A stretch of 64,000 bases of DNA from CAYVHU01 sp964451415 (GTDB lineage Bacteria; Pseudomonadota; Alphaproteobacteria; Rhodospirillales; Magnetovibrionaceae): positions 156,708-220,707 of the forward strand of contig CAYVHU010000003.1 in NCBI GenBank assembly GCA_964451415.1. The letters are read 5' to 3'. Below are positions 1 through 8,208 of the stretch, in pieces. The position numbers were made by a program, and so were the translations under genes. The notes under the pieces were generated by a model that did not search any database, had not been told where the DNA came from, and was given only the letters and a program-made list of their open reading frames with translations. The first letter of the stretch is position 1. The number at the start of each line of letters is the position of its first letter.

Positions 1-599
1 TGCGGCAAAACAACGTATCGCCCAAGGTTATCGAGGCCATGGAAAAAGTGCCCCGCGATCTGTTCGTCCCCGAAGCCTTTCGCGACCGTGCGTTTGAAAA
101 CGCGGCCCTGCCCATCGGTCATCACCAGACCATCAGCCAGCCTTTGGTGGTGGCGTTGATGACCGAGGCATTGGAGCTCAACGATCGTTGCAAGGTGCTG
201 GAAATCGGCACCGGATCGGGCTATCAGGCCGCCGTGCTGGCCCCTTTGTGCCGCAGACTTTATACCATCGAACGCCATAAGCCCCTGGTGGTGCAGGCCG
301 AGGAACGCTTCAAGCGGCTGCGCATCCACAACATCACGGCCAAGTTCGGCGACGGTTCCAAGGGTTGGCCGGAGCAGGCCCCGTTCGATCGCATCATCGT
401 CACCGCCGCTGCGGTCGATATTCCGCCGGTTCTCGTGGCGCAACTGGCCGTTGGCGGCATCATGGTAGCGCCCATCGGCGACGATCAGCACGACCAGCGC
501 CTGTTGAAGGTCGTGCGCACGCTTGAAGGCAGCGAAATCAGCGATCTCGGCTGGGTGCGCTTCGTGCCGTTCGTCGAGGGGGAAGCCCCGGAACATTGA
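1..599 (+). CDS. pcm: Protein-L-isoaspartate O-methyltransferase (5'-truncated by the window edge)
   Basis: Repairs isoaspartyl residues in damaged proteins by SAM-dependent methylation. The open frame runs in from before base 1 (codons from base 3), so the in-frame ATG at 39 is internal: the codons before it encode the usual family lead-in (VSPKVIEAM before EKVPRDLFVP). Visible motifs are the substrate loop GHHQTISQP with the family Ser, and the SAM-binding loop VLEIGTGSGYQAA. It overlaps the next gene by 4 nt (its TGA shares bases with a TTG start), matching the pcm-nlpD order known in many proteobacteria. Identification is secure; only the N-terminus is missing. Confidence 0.95.
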   Translation, partial: RQNNVSPKVIEAMEKVPRDLFVPEAFRDRAFENAALPIGHHQTISQPLVVALMTEALELNDRCKVLEIGTGSGYQAAVLAPLCRRLYTIERHKPLVVQAEERFKRLRIHNITAKFGDGSKGWPEQAPFDRIIVTAAAVDIPPVLVAQLAVGGIMVAPIGDDQHDQRLLKVVRTLEGSEISDLGWVRFVPFVEGEAPEH

Positions 600-1561
600 A
601 GCCGTGTCGTTCAGCGGCCATACTCGCTTCCATGATGCTCGATTCCATGCGTTTCGTCAGTCGTTTGATATCCCTTGGTGCCGTCTTGAGTGTGACGGCG
701 TGCGGGTGGGCTGAATTTCCGGCCTCGCACGGGGCGCCGAGCCCCGTCTATGGTCCCTCCGTGTATGGACATCGACAGAGCAGCGATGCGTTCATCAACG
801 CCACCGCCGTGCGGGTCGGCAAGGGCGATACGGTCTATTCCATTGCGCGCCGCCATAAGTTGTCGCCGCGCGATCTCATCGAAGTCAATGGTCTGCGTCC
901 GCCCTATCAATTGTCCATCGGTCAAAGGCTGAGGCTGCCCCAGGGGCGGCTGCACACGGTGCAACGCGGCGAGAATCTGGCGGGTATCGCCAGACGCTAC
1001 GGCGCGGACGCCTACGCCATCGCGCGCATCAATTCTATCCGTTTGCCGTACACCATTTACCCCGGGGAAAAACTGCGCATTCCGCGCACCGCAGCAACGT
1101 CCTCGCGGGTTGCGCCGCGCGCGCGCAAAAAAAACGCTTCGGTCCGTCTTTTGCAGCCCAGTCCTGAACGACCGCCGCGGCGCGCCGGGGGGAAATTCGC
1201 ATGGCCCGTTCGGGGCAAGATCATTTTGAATTTTGGCCCCCGCTCCAAGGGGTTGAACAATGACGGCGTGAACATCGCGGCCAAACGTGGCACGCCGGTC
1301 AGGGCCGCCGAGAACGGGGTGGTGGTGTACGCGGGCAACGAAATCCGCGGCTTCGGCAATTTGCTGTTGATCAAGCACGCCGGCGGTTGGGTGACGGCCT
1401 ACGCCCATAACGAGACGTTGTTGGTCAAGCGCGGCGACAAGGTGAAGCAGGGAGAAGTGATTTCCAAGGTCGGTTCCACCGGATCGGTCACCACGCCGCA
1501 GCTGCATTTCGAACTGCGCCGGGGCTCCCACGTCGTCGATCCCCGAAAATATTTGATGTGA
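596..1561 (+). CDS. nlpD: NlpD-like lipoprotein: two LysM domains and a degenerate M23/LytM domain
   Basis: Probable envelope lipoprotein that binds peptidoglycan and activates a cell-wall amidase rather than cutting by itself. Numbering from the TTG at 596: lipobox VTAC with Cys36, LysM repeats at about 72-116 and 119-163, a basic Pro-rich linker, and an M23 domain at about 200-321. The metalloprotease site is degraded: the usual HxGxD reads N222-D-G-V-N226 and the usual HxH reads Q302-L-H304, while His271 of the AYAH motif remains. That pattern is expected of NlpD/EnvC-type activators. The start is uncertain: TTG 596 overlaps pcm, but ATG 647 gives a cleaner lipoprotein signal peptide. The pcm neighbour supports the NlpD assignment. 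Confidence 0.82.
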   Translation: MKPCRSAAILASMMLDSMRFVSRLISLGAVLSVTACGWAEFPASHGAPSPVYGPSVYGHRQSSDAFINATAVRVGKGDTVYSIARRHKLSPRDLIEVNGLRPPYQLSIGQRLRLPQGRLHTVQRGENLAGIARRYGADAYAIARINSIRLPYTIYPGEKLRIPRTAATSSRVAPRARKKNASVRLLQPSPERPPRRAGGKFAWPVRGKIILNFGPRSKGLNNDGVNIAAKRGTPVRAAENGVVVYAGNEIRGFGNLLLIKHAGGWVTAYAHNETLLVKRGDKVKQGEVISKVGSTGSVTTPQLHFELRRGSHVVDPRKYLM

Positions 1562-1567
1562 ACGCGC

Positions 1568-2440
1568 TTACGCCAACGTCTTGTCTTCCAGCGTTTTCCC
1601 TTGGCGGCCCGCTAAATCCTGGATGAATTGCCAAGCCACGCGGCCTGAACGTGCGCCGCGCGTCATGGACCATTCAAGGGCCTGGGCGCGCAGGTTCTCG
1701 GTCTGGACATCAAGCCCAAAGTGATCCGCATAGCCTTCGACGATTTGAAAATACGTATCTTGATCCTGGTTGTGAAAGCCCAGCCACAGGCCGAAGCGAT
1801 CGGACAACGAGACTTTTTCTTCCACCGCTTCGCTGGGGTGAATGGCGCAGGAACGCTCATTGTCGATCATTTCGCGCGCCATCAAATGACGGCGATTGGA
1901 GGTGGCGTAAAAAAGGACGTTTTCGGGCCGTCCCTCAAGTCCGCCTTCCAAGACGGCTTTTAGGGATTTATAGGACGCATCGTCGGCGTCGAAGGAAAGG
2001 TCGTCGCAAAATAGCACCACGCGATGCGCTGCGGACTTGAGGATTTCCAATAGGCGAGGCAGGGTCTGAATGTCTTCGCGATGAATTTCCACAAGTTTCA
2101 GTGCGCCAGGTTCGGCAGCGTTGACTTCGCCGTGCACGGCCTTGATGAGCGAGCTTTTTCCCGCCCCGCGCGCCCCCCACAGCAAGGCGTTGTTGGCCGC
2201 ATAGCCGCTTGCGAATTGGCGGGTGTTGGCCAGCAGAATATCTGCCTGGGGCTCGATCCCCTTTAAAAGTTTGAAGGCCACGCGGTTGACATGGTGGACG
2301 CACGGCAACGATTCGCTGGCGCCATGCCATAGAAAAGCGTCCGCGGCGTCGAAGTCAGGTGCGCCGGGGGATGCGGGAGCCAAACGTTCAAGGGCGTCGG
2401 CGATACGTGTCAAAACGGGGGTTAAATCTTGATCGACCAT
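1568..2440 (-). CDS. DUF815-family AAA+ ATPase
   Basis: A 290-residue P-loop ATPase of the DUF815 family, common in alphaproteobacteria; its cellular role is not established. It shows a Walker A motif GARGAGKSS preceded by NNALLW, a Walker B-like strand VVLFCDDLSF and a sensor-like YATSNRRHL. I start it at the ATG at 2440 (MVDQDLTP), because the seven upstream codons are not family-like. It converges on the nlpD-like gene with only 6 nt between stop codons and is divergent from yajC. Nothing in the sequence indicates its substrate. Confidence 0.85.
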   Translation of the reverse strand: MVDQDLTPVLTRIADALERLAPASPGAPDFDAADAFLWHGASESLPCVHHVNRVAFKLLKGIEPQADILLANTRQFASGYAANNALLWGARGAGKSSLIKAVHGEVNAAEPGALKLVEIHREDIQTLPRLLEILKSAAHRVVLFCDDLSFDADDASYKSLKAVLEGGLEGRPENVLFYATSNRRHLMAREMIDNERSCAIHPSEAVEEKVSLSDRFGLWLGFHNQDQDTYFQIVEGYADHFGLDVQTENLRAQALEWSMTRGARSGRVAWQFIQDLAGRQGKTLEDKTLA

Positions 2441-2645
2441 GATTTTGGACGGTAAATACACTTTGTGGTTTCGTCAATGCGCCGAGGCAATGGGGTGCAA
2501 GTCCGCCCGGGGAAGAAGAAAACGTCAAAGGCGTTTGCATCCGCGCTGCAGAAGGTTATATTCCGCGTGTCTTTTGCAAGAGCCCGGTTTTTTGGGGGGT
2601 CCCTTTCCTGGGTCGCCCCCGTTTCCTGGGCAAAAGGAGTGTTCA

Positions 2646-3068
2646 ATGTTCATTTCGCCCGCATACGCACAGGCCGGGCAAGTCGCCGGGCAACCCAGTC
2701 TGGTGCAGTCGATGCTGCCGCTGTTGCTGATTTTCGTGGTCTTTTATTTTTTACTGATCCGTCCGCAGCAAAAAAAGATGAAGCAGCACAAGGCCATGCT
2801 GGTAGCCCTTCGTCGTGGGGATCGGGTCGTGACCGGGGGCGGCATCATTGGCACCCTCACCAAGGTGATCAACGAGAACGAGCTTCAAGTCGAAATTGCC
2901 GACGGTGTGCGGGTGCGTGTCGAACGCAGCCAGGTGGCGGGCGTGCTCGCCAAGACCGAGCCCGTCGATAAGGCCGGTCAGAACGGCGGTGGAAACACAT
3001 CCGCAGGGGACGCTCAAGAGCCACCCAAGGGGCCGATGAGCGGTCTGAAAAAACTGCTTGGCGGTTGA
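2646..3068 (+). CDS. yajC: Sec translocase accessory subunit YajC
   Basis: Small membrane subunit of the SecDF-YajC complex, which assists SecYEG during export. The 140-residue protein starts at the ATG at 2646, with AAGGAG about 8 nt upstream; longer open frames upstream are spurious. It has one membrane segment (about residues 22-40, LLLIFVVFYFLLIRP) followed by the diagnostic RPQQKK and the cytoplasmic domain GDRVVTGGGIIGT. The C-terminal tail is polar. It is first in a yajC-secD-secF operon, 46 nt before secD. Confidence 0.97.
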   Translation: MFISPAYAQAGQVAGQPSLVQSMLPLLLIFVVFYFLLIRPQQKKMKQHKAMLVALRRGDRVVTGGGIIGTLTKVINENELQVEIADGVRVRVERSQVAGVLAKTEPVDKAGQNGGGNTSAGDAQEPPKGPMSGLKKLLGG

Positions 3069-3114
3069 ATCTTTGATGCGTCATGTATGGGGTTGTTATG
3101 GGGATAAATCCTGA

Positions 3115-4698
3115 ATGCTGAAATTTGAAACCTGGAAGGTCGTGCTGATTGTCGGCCTGTGCGCGTTGGGTTTCGCCTTCGCCGCCCCCAATTTACTGGA
3201 CTCTCAAGCGGCGAAAGCGCTGCCCGGTTGGATGCCCAAAAGCCAGATCAGTCTGGGGTTGGATCTGCAAGGCGGATCCTACCTGTTGCTTGAGGTCAAA
3301 ACCGATGCCGTGGTGAAGGAACGCCTGGAAGCGTTGGTCGATTCCATGCGAACCGCACTGCGCAAGGCGCGCATCCGCTACACGGGTTTGAGGGTCCTCG
3401 ATATCGGGGTCACCGTTACCATCAAGGATCCATTGCGCGCCAAGGAAGCCTATGACCTGGTGCGGGGCCTGGATACCGGGCTTTCGACCGATCTTTCCGA
3501 TACCGGCGGCATCACCATGAATTTGACGGCGCGGACCTTGAAGGAACGTCGTGTCGCCGCGGTGCAGCAGTCCATTGAAATCGTACGGCGGCGTATTGAT
3601 CCCAACGGTGTCAAAGAGCCCACGATCATTCGTCAAGGCGATGATCGCATCGTGTTGCAGGTTCCCGGCGACGGCAATCCGGAAGAACTGAAGCGTCTGT
3701 TGGGAAAAACCGCCAAACTGACGTTCCAGTTGGTTGATGAAAGGGCGTCCCTGAACGCGGCCTTGGCGGGGCGCGTGCCACCGGGCTCGGTGCTGCTGCC
3801 GTCCGTCGATGAAGTGAACGCGCAGGGCCGGCCGCGCATGTATCTGGTCAAGCGTCGCGTGGCGGTGAGCGGTGATACCCTCGTCAGCGCCAGCCTCGGC
3901 ATCGACCAAAATGGCCGACCCGCAGTCAATTTCCGTCTCGATTCCGTCGGTGGCAAGCGCTTTGCGGATATTACACGGCGCAATATCGGTAAGCCCTTTG
4001 CCATTGTTCTCGACGGCAAGGTCATCAGTGCGCCGGTCATTCAATCCATCATCCCCGGCGGGTCGGGTCAGATCACCAGTGGGACATTTACCTCTGAAAG
4101 CGCCAAGGAACTGGCGTTGCTGCTCAGCGCCGGCGCGTTGCCGGCCCCGTTGGTCGTGTTGGAGCAACGCACCGTCGGTCCGGGCCTGGGTACCGATTCG
4201 GTGCGAGAGGGCAAAATCGCTTCCCTGGTTGGCTTGATGGCCGTGGTCGCTTTCATGGCGCTGTACTACGGACGCTTCGGACTGTATGCCGATGTGGCGC
4301 TGATTTTGAATATGGTGATAATCATCGCGTTGCTGTCGATTTTTCAGGCGACGTTGACGTTGCCGGGCATTGCGGGGATCGTGCTTACCATTGGCATGGC
4401 GGTGGACGCCAATGTGTTGATTTTCGAACGTATTCGAGAAGAATATAAAGCCGGGCGGGGTATCGTGGCTTCGATCGATACGGGGTACAAGCGTGCTTTT
4501 GTCACCATCGTCGATGCGAACGTCACCACCTTGATCGCGGCGGTGCTGTTGTTCGCTTTCGGTTCCGGTCCGGTGCAGGGCTTTGCCGTGACGCTCGCCA
4601 TCGGCATTTTGTCATCCATGTTCACCGCCATTTGGGTGACACGCCTGATTGTCGCGGAGTGGCTGCGCCGCACCCGTCCCAAAGTTCTGGTCCTGTGA
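3115..4698 (+). CDS. secD: Protein translocase subunit SecD
   Basis: Proton-motive-force-dependent factor that pulls exported proteins through the membrane at the periplasmic side. At 527 residues it has normal SecD length. Visible features are TM1 near the N-terminus, the signature GLDLQGGSYLLLEV (about residue 50), the periplasmic P1 region, and five C-terminal membrane segments holding GMAVDANVLIFERIREE, the family's conserved TM4 motif. It lies 12 nt before secF, so both are probably co-transcribed and made in fixed ratio. Confidence 0.98.
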   Translation: MLKFETWKVVLIVGLCALGFAFAAPNLLDSQAAKALPGWMPKSQISLGLDLQGGSYLLLEVKTDAVVKERLEALVDSMRTALRKARIRYTGLRVLDIGVTVTIKDPLRAKEAYDLVRGLDTGLSTDLSDTGGITMNLTARTLKERRVAAVQQSIEIVRRRIDPNGVKEPTIIRQGDDRIVLQVPGDGNPEELKRLLGKTAKLTFQLVDERASLNAALAGRVPPGSVLLPSVDEVNAQGRPRMYLVKRRVAVSGDTLVSASLGIDQNGRPAVNFRLDSVGGKRFADITRRNIGKPFAIVLDGKVISAPVIQSIIPGGSGQITSGTFTSESAKELALLLSAGALPAPLVVLEQRTVGPGLGTDSVREGKIASLVGLMAVVAFMALYYGRFGLYADVALILNMVIIIALLSIFQATLTLPGIAGIVLTIGMAVDANVLIFERIREEYKAGRGIVASIDTGYKRAFVTIVDANVTTLIAAVLLFAFGSGPVQGFAVTLAIGILSSMFTAIWVTRLIVAEWLRRTRPKVLVL

Positions 4699-4710
4699 GG
4701 AAAACGTTCC

Positions 4711-5649
4711 ATGCCACGCCTTAAGCTCCTCCCTGAGGATCCCAATATCAATTTTCTGGGTCGGCGCAAGATTTTCTTCGCTTTTTCGTCCTTGCTGGTG
4801 CTGTCGTCGATTGTCATCACCGCGATTATGGGGATGAACTACGGCATCGACTTCACCGGCGGCATCATGATCGAGGTGAAGACCGCCGCGCCCCATCAGA
4901 TCGGCGCCATGCGCGACAAGTTGAAGGGGCTGGGGCTGGGGTCTGTGGAGTTGCAGGAATTCGGCTCGTCAAATGACATCCTGATCCGCGTACAGCCTCA
5001 GAACGGTGGGGCCAAAGCGCAGCAGGTTGCCGTCAGCAAGGTCAAAGGCGCGCTGGGTTCCGGTGTGGAATACCGTCGTACGGATGTGGTGGGGCCGAAG
5101 GTCTCCAACGAGCTGTTCTTGAGCGGCCTTTACGCCGTCGCGGCAGCGATCGTGGCGATCTTGATTTATATCTGGTTGCGCTTCGAATGGCAGTTCGGCT
5201 TGGCTGCGGTGTTGGCGTTGAGCCACGATGTGGTTTCCACCATCGGTTTGTTTGCGTTGATTCAGCACGAATTCAATCTATCCACGGTCGCCGCGGTTTT
5301 GACGATTGCGGGCTATTCGATCAACGATACCGTGGTGGTCTTCGACCGGGTGCGCGACAATTTGCGTAAATACAAGACCAAGCCGTTGGAACAACTCCTC
5401 AATGAGAGCGCCAACGAAACCTTGTCGCGCACGGTGATGACGTCGTTGACCACGTTGCTGGCACTGCTGGCGCTTTATTTCCTCGGCGGGCCAATCATTC
5501 GCGATTTCGCCTTCGCCATGATCTGGGGCGTTGTGGTCGGTACTTATTCGTCCGTGTGTGTGGCGGTGCCGTTGCTGCTGCACATGGGGGTCGATCGTGG
5601 TGTGACGCCTAAAGGAGAGCCTTCTAAGATCGAGCAGACGCTTTCATAA
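4711..5649 (+). CDS. secF: Protein translocase subunit SecF
   Basis: Partner of SecD in the export-assist complex. It has 312 residues with six predicted membrane segments, the signature GIDFTGGIMIEVK at about residue 45 and the TM4 motif NDTVVVFDRVRDN. The ATG at 4711 is preceded by a TGAGGA Shine-Dalgarno. The following Mth938-like gene begins 3 nt after the stop, so the operon continues. Confidence 0.98.
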   Translation: MPRLKLLPEDPNINFLGRRKIFFAFSSLLVLSSIVITAIMGMNYGIDFTGGIMIEVKTAAPHQIGAMRDKLKGLGLGSVELQEFGSSNDILIRVQPQNGGAKAQQVAVSKVKGALGSGVEYRRTDVVGPKVSNELFLSGLYAVAAAIVAILIYIWLRFEWQFGLAAVLALSHDVVSTIGLFALIQHEFNLSTVAAVLTIAGYSINDTVVVFDRVRDNLRKYKTKPLEQLLNESANETLSRTVMTSLTTLLALLALYFLGGPIIRDFAFAMIWGVVVGTYSSVCVAVPLLLHMGVDRGVTPKGEPSKIEQTLS

Positions 5650-5652
5650 GAC

Positions 5653-6018
5653 ATGCCGGATATCACGCCCCCGATGCCACGTGGACGCCAGTTGGTGCAG
5701 GCCTACGGCGACGGCGCTTTCCGTTTGAGCGGCGTTGATTTTGTAGGGTCGGTGATCGTATTTCCCGAAAAAACGATCTTGTGGAACGCTGAATTGACGT
5801 GGGAAGGTTTGCGTTGCGTCATCGACAGTGCGCAGCCTCCTGAAATTCTGATCGTCGGGTGCGGTCGGACCTTTTACCTGCCACCGGAAGACTTGCGTCA
5901 GGCCTTGAAAGCGCATGGCGTGAGCCTGGAATGGATGGACACGCCGGCTGCGTGTCGGACCTATAATGTTCTGGCGATCGAAGACCGTGCGGTGGCGGCG
6001 GCGATCATTGCGGTGTAG
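5653..6018 (+). CDS. Mth938-like (DUF498) domain protein
   Basis: A 121-residue protein of the Mth938/DUF498 family, homologous to the human complex-I assembly factor NDUFAF3; the bacterial role is not settled. Family features are the core GVDFVGSVIVFPEKTILW and the central ILIVGCGRTFYLPPEDLRQAL. It is the last gene of the yajC-secDF operon, a linkage seen widely in alphaproteobacteria. A strong terminator follows 25 nt after the stop. Confidence 0.88.
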   Translation: MPDITPPMPRGRQLVQAYGDGAFRLSGVDFVGSVIVFPEKTILWNAELTWEGLRCVIDSAQPPEILIVGCGRTFYLPPEDLRQALKAHGVSLEWMDTPAACRTYNVLAIEDRAVAAAIIAV

Positions 6019-6042
6019 TCGTTTCGTCGTTTTCGTTTGAAT

Positions 6043-6077
6043 AAAAAAAGCGGTCCCGAATTTTCGGGACCGCTTTT
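6043..6077. terminator. Bidirectional rho-independent terminator
   Basis: A 12-bp perfect stem (AGCGGTCCCGAA and its complement, 2-nt loop) is flanked by an A-run on the left and TTTT on the right. It can end both the secDF operon and the convergent chemoreceptor transcript. Confidence 0.9.
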
Positions 6078-6099
6078 CCTGCCGTTATGCGGGGGGTCT

Positions 6100-7833
6100 T
6101 TAGGCGCAACGAACCTCTTTTAAGAAGATTTCGACTTGTTCATGCAAATCATGTGACTGTTCGTTAAGGTTGCTCGCTGCGGCCAGCACGTCGTTGGCGG
6201 CATTGCCCGTGAGTGTCGCCGCCTGGGAGACGCCCAGGATGTTGCTTGAGACATCCTGGGTACCACTTGCGGCTTCTTCAACGTTGCGGGCGATTTCCGC
6301 AGTTGCGGCACTTTGTTCTTCGATCGCGGCGGCGATTTCCGAAGAAATTTCTTCGACTTCCGAGACCGTGGTCTTGACTTCATAGATGGCCTTTACCGCA
6401 TTTTCCGTTGCCGCCTGAATGCCGCCGACCTGTTTGCTGATGTCTTCGGTGGCCTTGGCGGTCTGGCTGGCGAGGTTCTTGACCTCAGAGGCGACGACCG
6501 CGAAGCCTTTGCCGGATTCTCCGGCGCGCGCGGCTTCGATGGTTGCGTTAAGCGCCAACAGGTTGGTCTGATCGGCAATGTCGGTGATCAAGGCCACGAT
6601 CTGACCGATGGTGTTGGCGGCCCCGGCCAGGCTTTCGACCTGCTGTGAGGCGCCGTCGATGGCCGTGACAACCCGCGAGGTGACCGCCGTTGAGCGTTCG
6701 ACCTGAACGCCGATTTCATGGATGGAAGCAGACAGTTCCTCCGAGGCGGTCGCAACCATCTGCACGTTGGTGGTGGTTTGTTCCGATGCCGCCGCCACGG
6801 TGCTGGATTGTGCCGTGGTCTGGTCGGCGGCCGATGCCATACCGCTGGCCGTGGTTTTCATTTGCGACGAAGCCGCGCCGACATTTTGAACAATGCCTGT
6901 TACGTTGCTTTCGAAGCGATCCGCCAATTCCATCATGGTTTGGCGACGTTGTTTTTCGGCTTGTAGTTTGGCTTCGGCTCGTTCCTCTTCCAGGCGTTTC
7001 ACATCTTTGCACTGGTTGCGGAAGAACAGGAGCTTTTGCGCCATGACGCCGATTTCGTCCTCATGATCCTGAGCCGGCACGGCGGCGTCGAAGTCGCCAC
7101 CGGAAATTTTTTCCATGGCGTCGCTGATACCCATCACCGGCTTGGAGACGCCCCTTGCGATCATGGCGCCGAACACCGCGCCGAAGATTGCCGAGGTGAC
7201 GGAAAACGTGACGATGAGAAGAATCGCGGTTGCTTCGTCACTTTCCGCTTTCTTGGTGGCGGCAAGGGTGAAGTTTTCGATGTTTCTTGAGAGCGAGGAA
7301 ACCTCTTGATCGAGCTGCTTCATCTGGGCTTGCGTTTGGGTCGCCAGAACCGTTGCGCCCGCGATATCGCCGGCGTTGATTTTCTGCATAACCTCTTCGA
7401 TGCTTTGTTGATAGGTGTTGTACGCGGTTTCAATTTTCGCAATGGAATTGGACAGGGTGGTGAACTCTGCTTTGTCTTTTTCGGTTTTCGCTTTGGCTTG
7501 AGATCGTTTGATCAGGGTCTTGGCGGCTTCGATTTCGTTTATGATTTTCGTCGTATATTCGTTTACGCGCGCCTTTAAAGCCGCCGGATTGCTTTGTGTG
7601 GCCACGTTGTTTGCCCGCAAGGTTCTTTCCAGAAGGATCGCCTGTTCCAATTGCGTGTTGGCGATGTTTGACAGGGATTTGGTGAGCGGCAGGTCGTTAT
7701 CGGCGATTGCAATGATTTCCTTGCCGATTTTACTCATCTGTATGTATGAGGCAAGTGAAGCTGCGGCTCCAAAAGAAAGCAACAGTCCAATTAGGATATA
7801 AATTTTTGATCCTATTTTGATCTTTTTCAACAT
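6100..7833 (-). CDS. Methyl-accepting chemotaxis protein (paralogue 1)
   Basis: Transmembrane chemoreceptor of 577 residues. The ATG at 7833 is preceded by GGAGAG and begins [12 protein letters not shown]; the longer frame upstream lacks a good start. Domains in order: TM1 (about 9-30), a periplasmic helical-bundle sensor of about 160 residues, TM2 (about 195-220), HAMP, then the signalling domain with the hairpin tip [18 protein letters not shown] and the methylation helices. The C-terminus is LKEVRCA, with no CheR-docking pentapeptide of the NWETF type. The ligand is not predictable. It is closely related to the next receptor at 8209-10041, especially in the cytoplasmic half. Confidence 0.95.
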   Translation of the reverse strand: MLKKIKIGSKIYILIGLLLSFGAAASLASYIQMSKIGKEIIAIADNDLPLTKSLSNIANTQLEQAILLERTLRANNVATQSNPAALKARVNEYTTKIINEIEAAKTLIKRSQAKAKTEKDKAEFTTLSNSIAKIETAYNTYQQSIEEVMQKINAGDIAGATVLATQTQAQMKQLDQEVSSLSRNIENFTLAATKKAESDEATAILLIVTFSVTSAIFGAVFGAMIARGVSKPVMGISDAMEKISGGDFDAAVPAQDHEDEIGVMAQKLLFFRNQCKDVKRLEEERAEAKLQAEKQRRQTMMELADRFESNVTGIVQNVGAASSQMKTTASGMASAADQTTAQSSTVAAASEQTTTNVQMVATASEELSASIHEIGVQVERSTAVTSRVVTAIDGASQQVESLAGAANTIGQIVALITDIADQTNLLALNATIEAARAGESGKGFAVVASEVKNLASQTAKATEDISKQVGGIQAATENAVKAIYEVKTTVSEVEEISSEIAAAIEEQSAATAEIARNVEEAASGTQDVSSNILGVSQAATLTGNAANDVLAAASNLNEQSHDLHEQVEIFLKEVRCA

Positions 7834-8130
7834 GGCGCTCTCCAACACTTCAACGTTGTTACGGGTAAATTTCTTAAAGATTTTTCCTGAGACCATTTTC
7901 AAGGTCATATACCTTAATAAGGGAACTTCACCGTGATTTGACAAACGGGAAAAGGTAGTAATGTCATATCTTTGGTATTACTCCTAAATTGCTCTTTTCG
8001 TGTTACAGGATTTATGTAACAGCAATGAATACATGCTGTTATGAATTGGTTATATGTTGTGGCATGCTTTGGTATTTACTGGTTTTTTAAATAATAAAGA
8101 CACACAATATATTGAATTCTTTTAAATGAA
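7834..8130. other. AT-rich intergenic region between the two chemoreceptors
   Basis: No gene is apparent here. The DNA is much more AT-rich than its surroundings and should hold the minus-strand promoter for the first receptor. Two inverted repeats are visible: TGTTAC-9 nt-GTAACA at 8001-8021 and CAGCA/TGCTG at 8020-8038. Either could be an operator, but nothing else supports that. Confidence 0.4.
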
Positions 8131-8184
8131 CGACACGAACGAAAACGGCCCCTGAAATTTCAGGGGCCGTTTTCGTCCGTGTCG
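8131..8184 (-). terminator. Long inverted-repeat terminator after the second chemoreceptor
   Basis: A 54-bp inverted repeat with 27-nt arms and one mismatch, and essentially no loop (centre GAAA/TTTC). The core is AAAACGGCCCCTGAAA and its complement, giving a T-rich tract for minus-strand transcripts. It lies 24 nt beyond the stop of the gene at 8209. Confidence 0.85.
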
Positions 8185-8208
8185 CGGATGGGGAAGCGGA
8201 AAACGTTT

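Noticed and set aside
7834..7944. In-frame N-terminal extension of the first chemoreceptor
   Set aside because: The upstream start would put a charged segment before the first membrane helix, whereas the ATG at 7833 has a good ribosome site and matches the paralogue's N-terminus.
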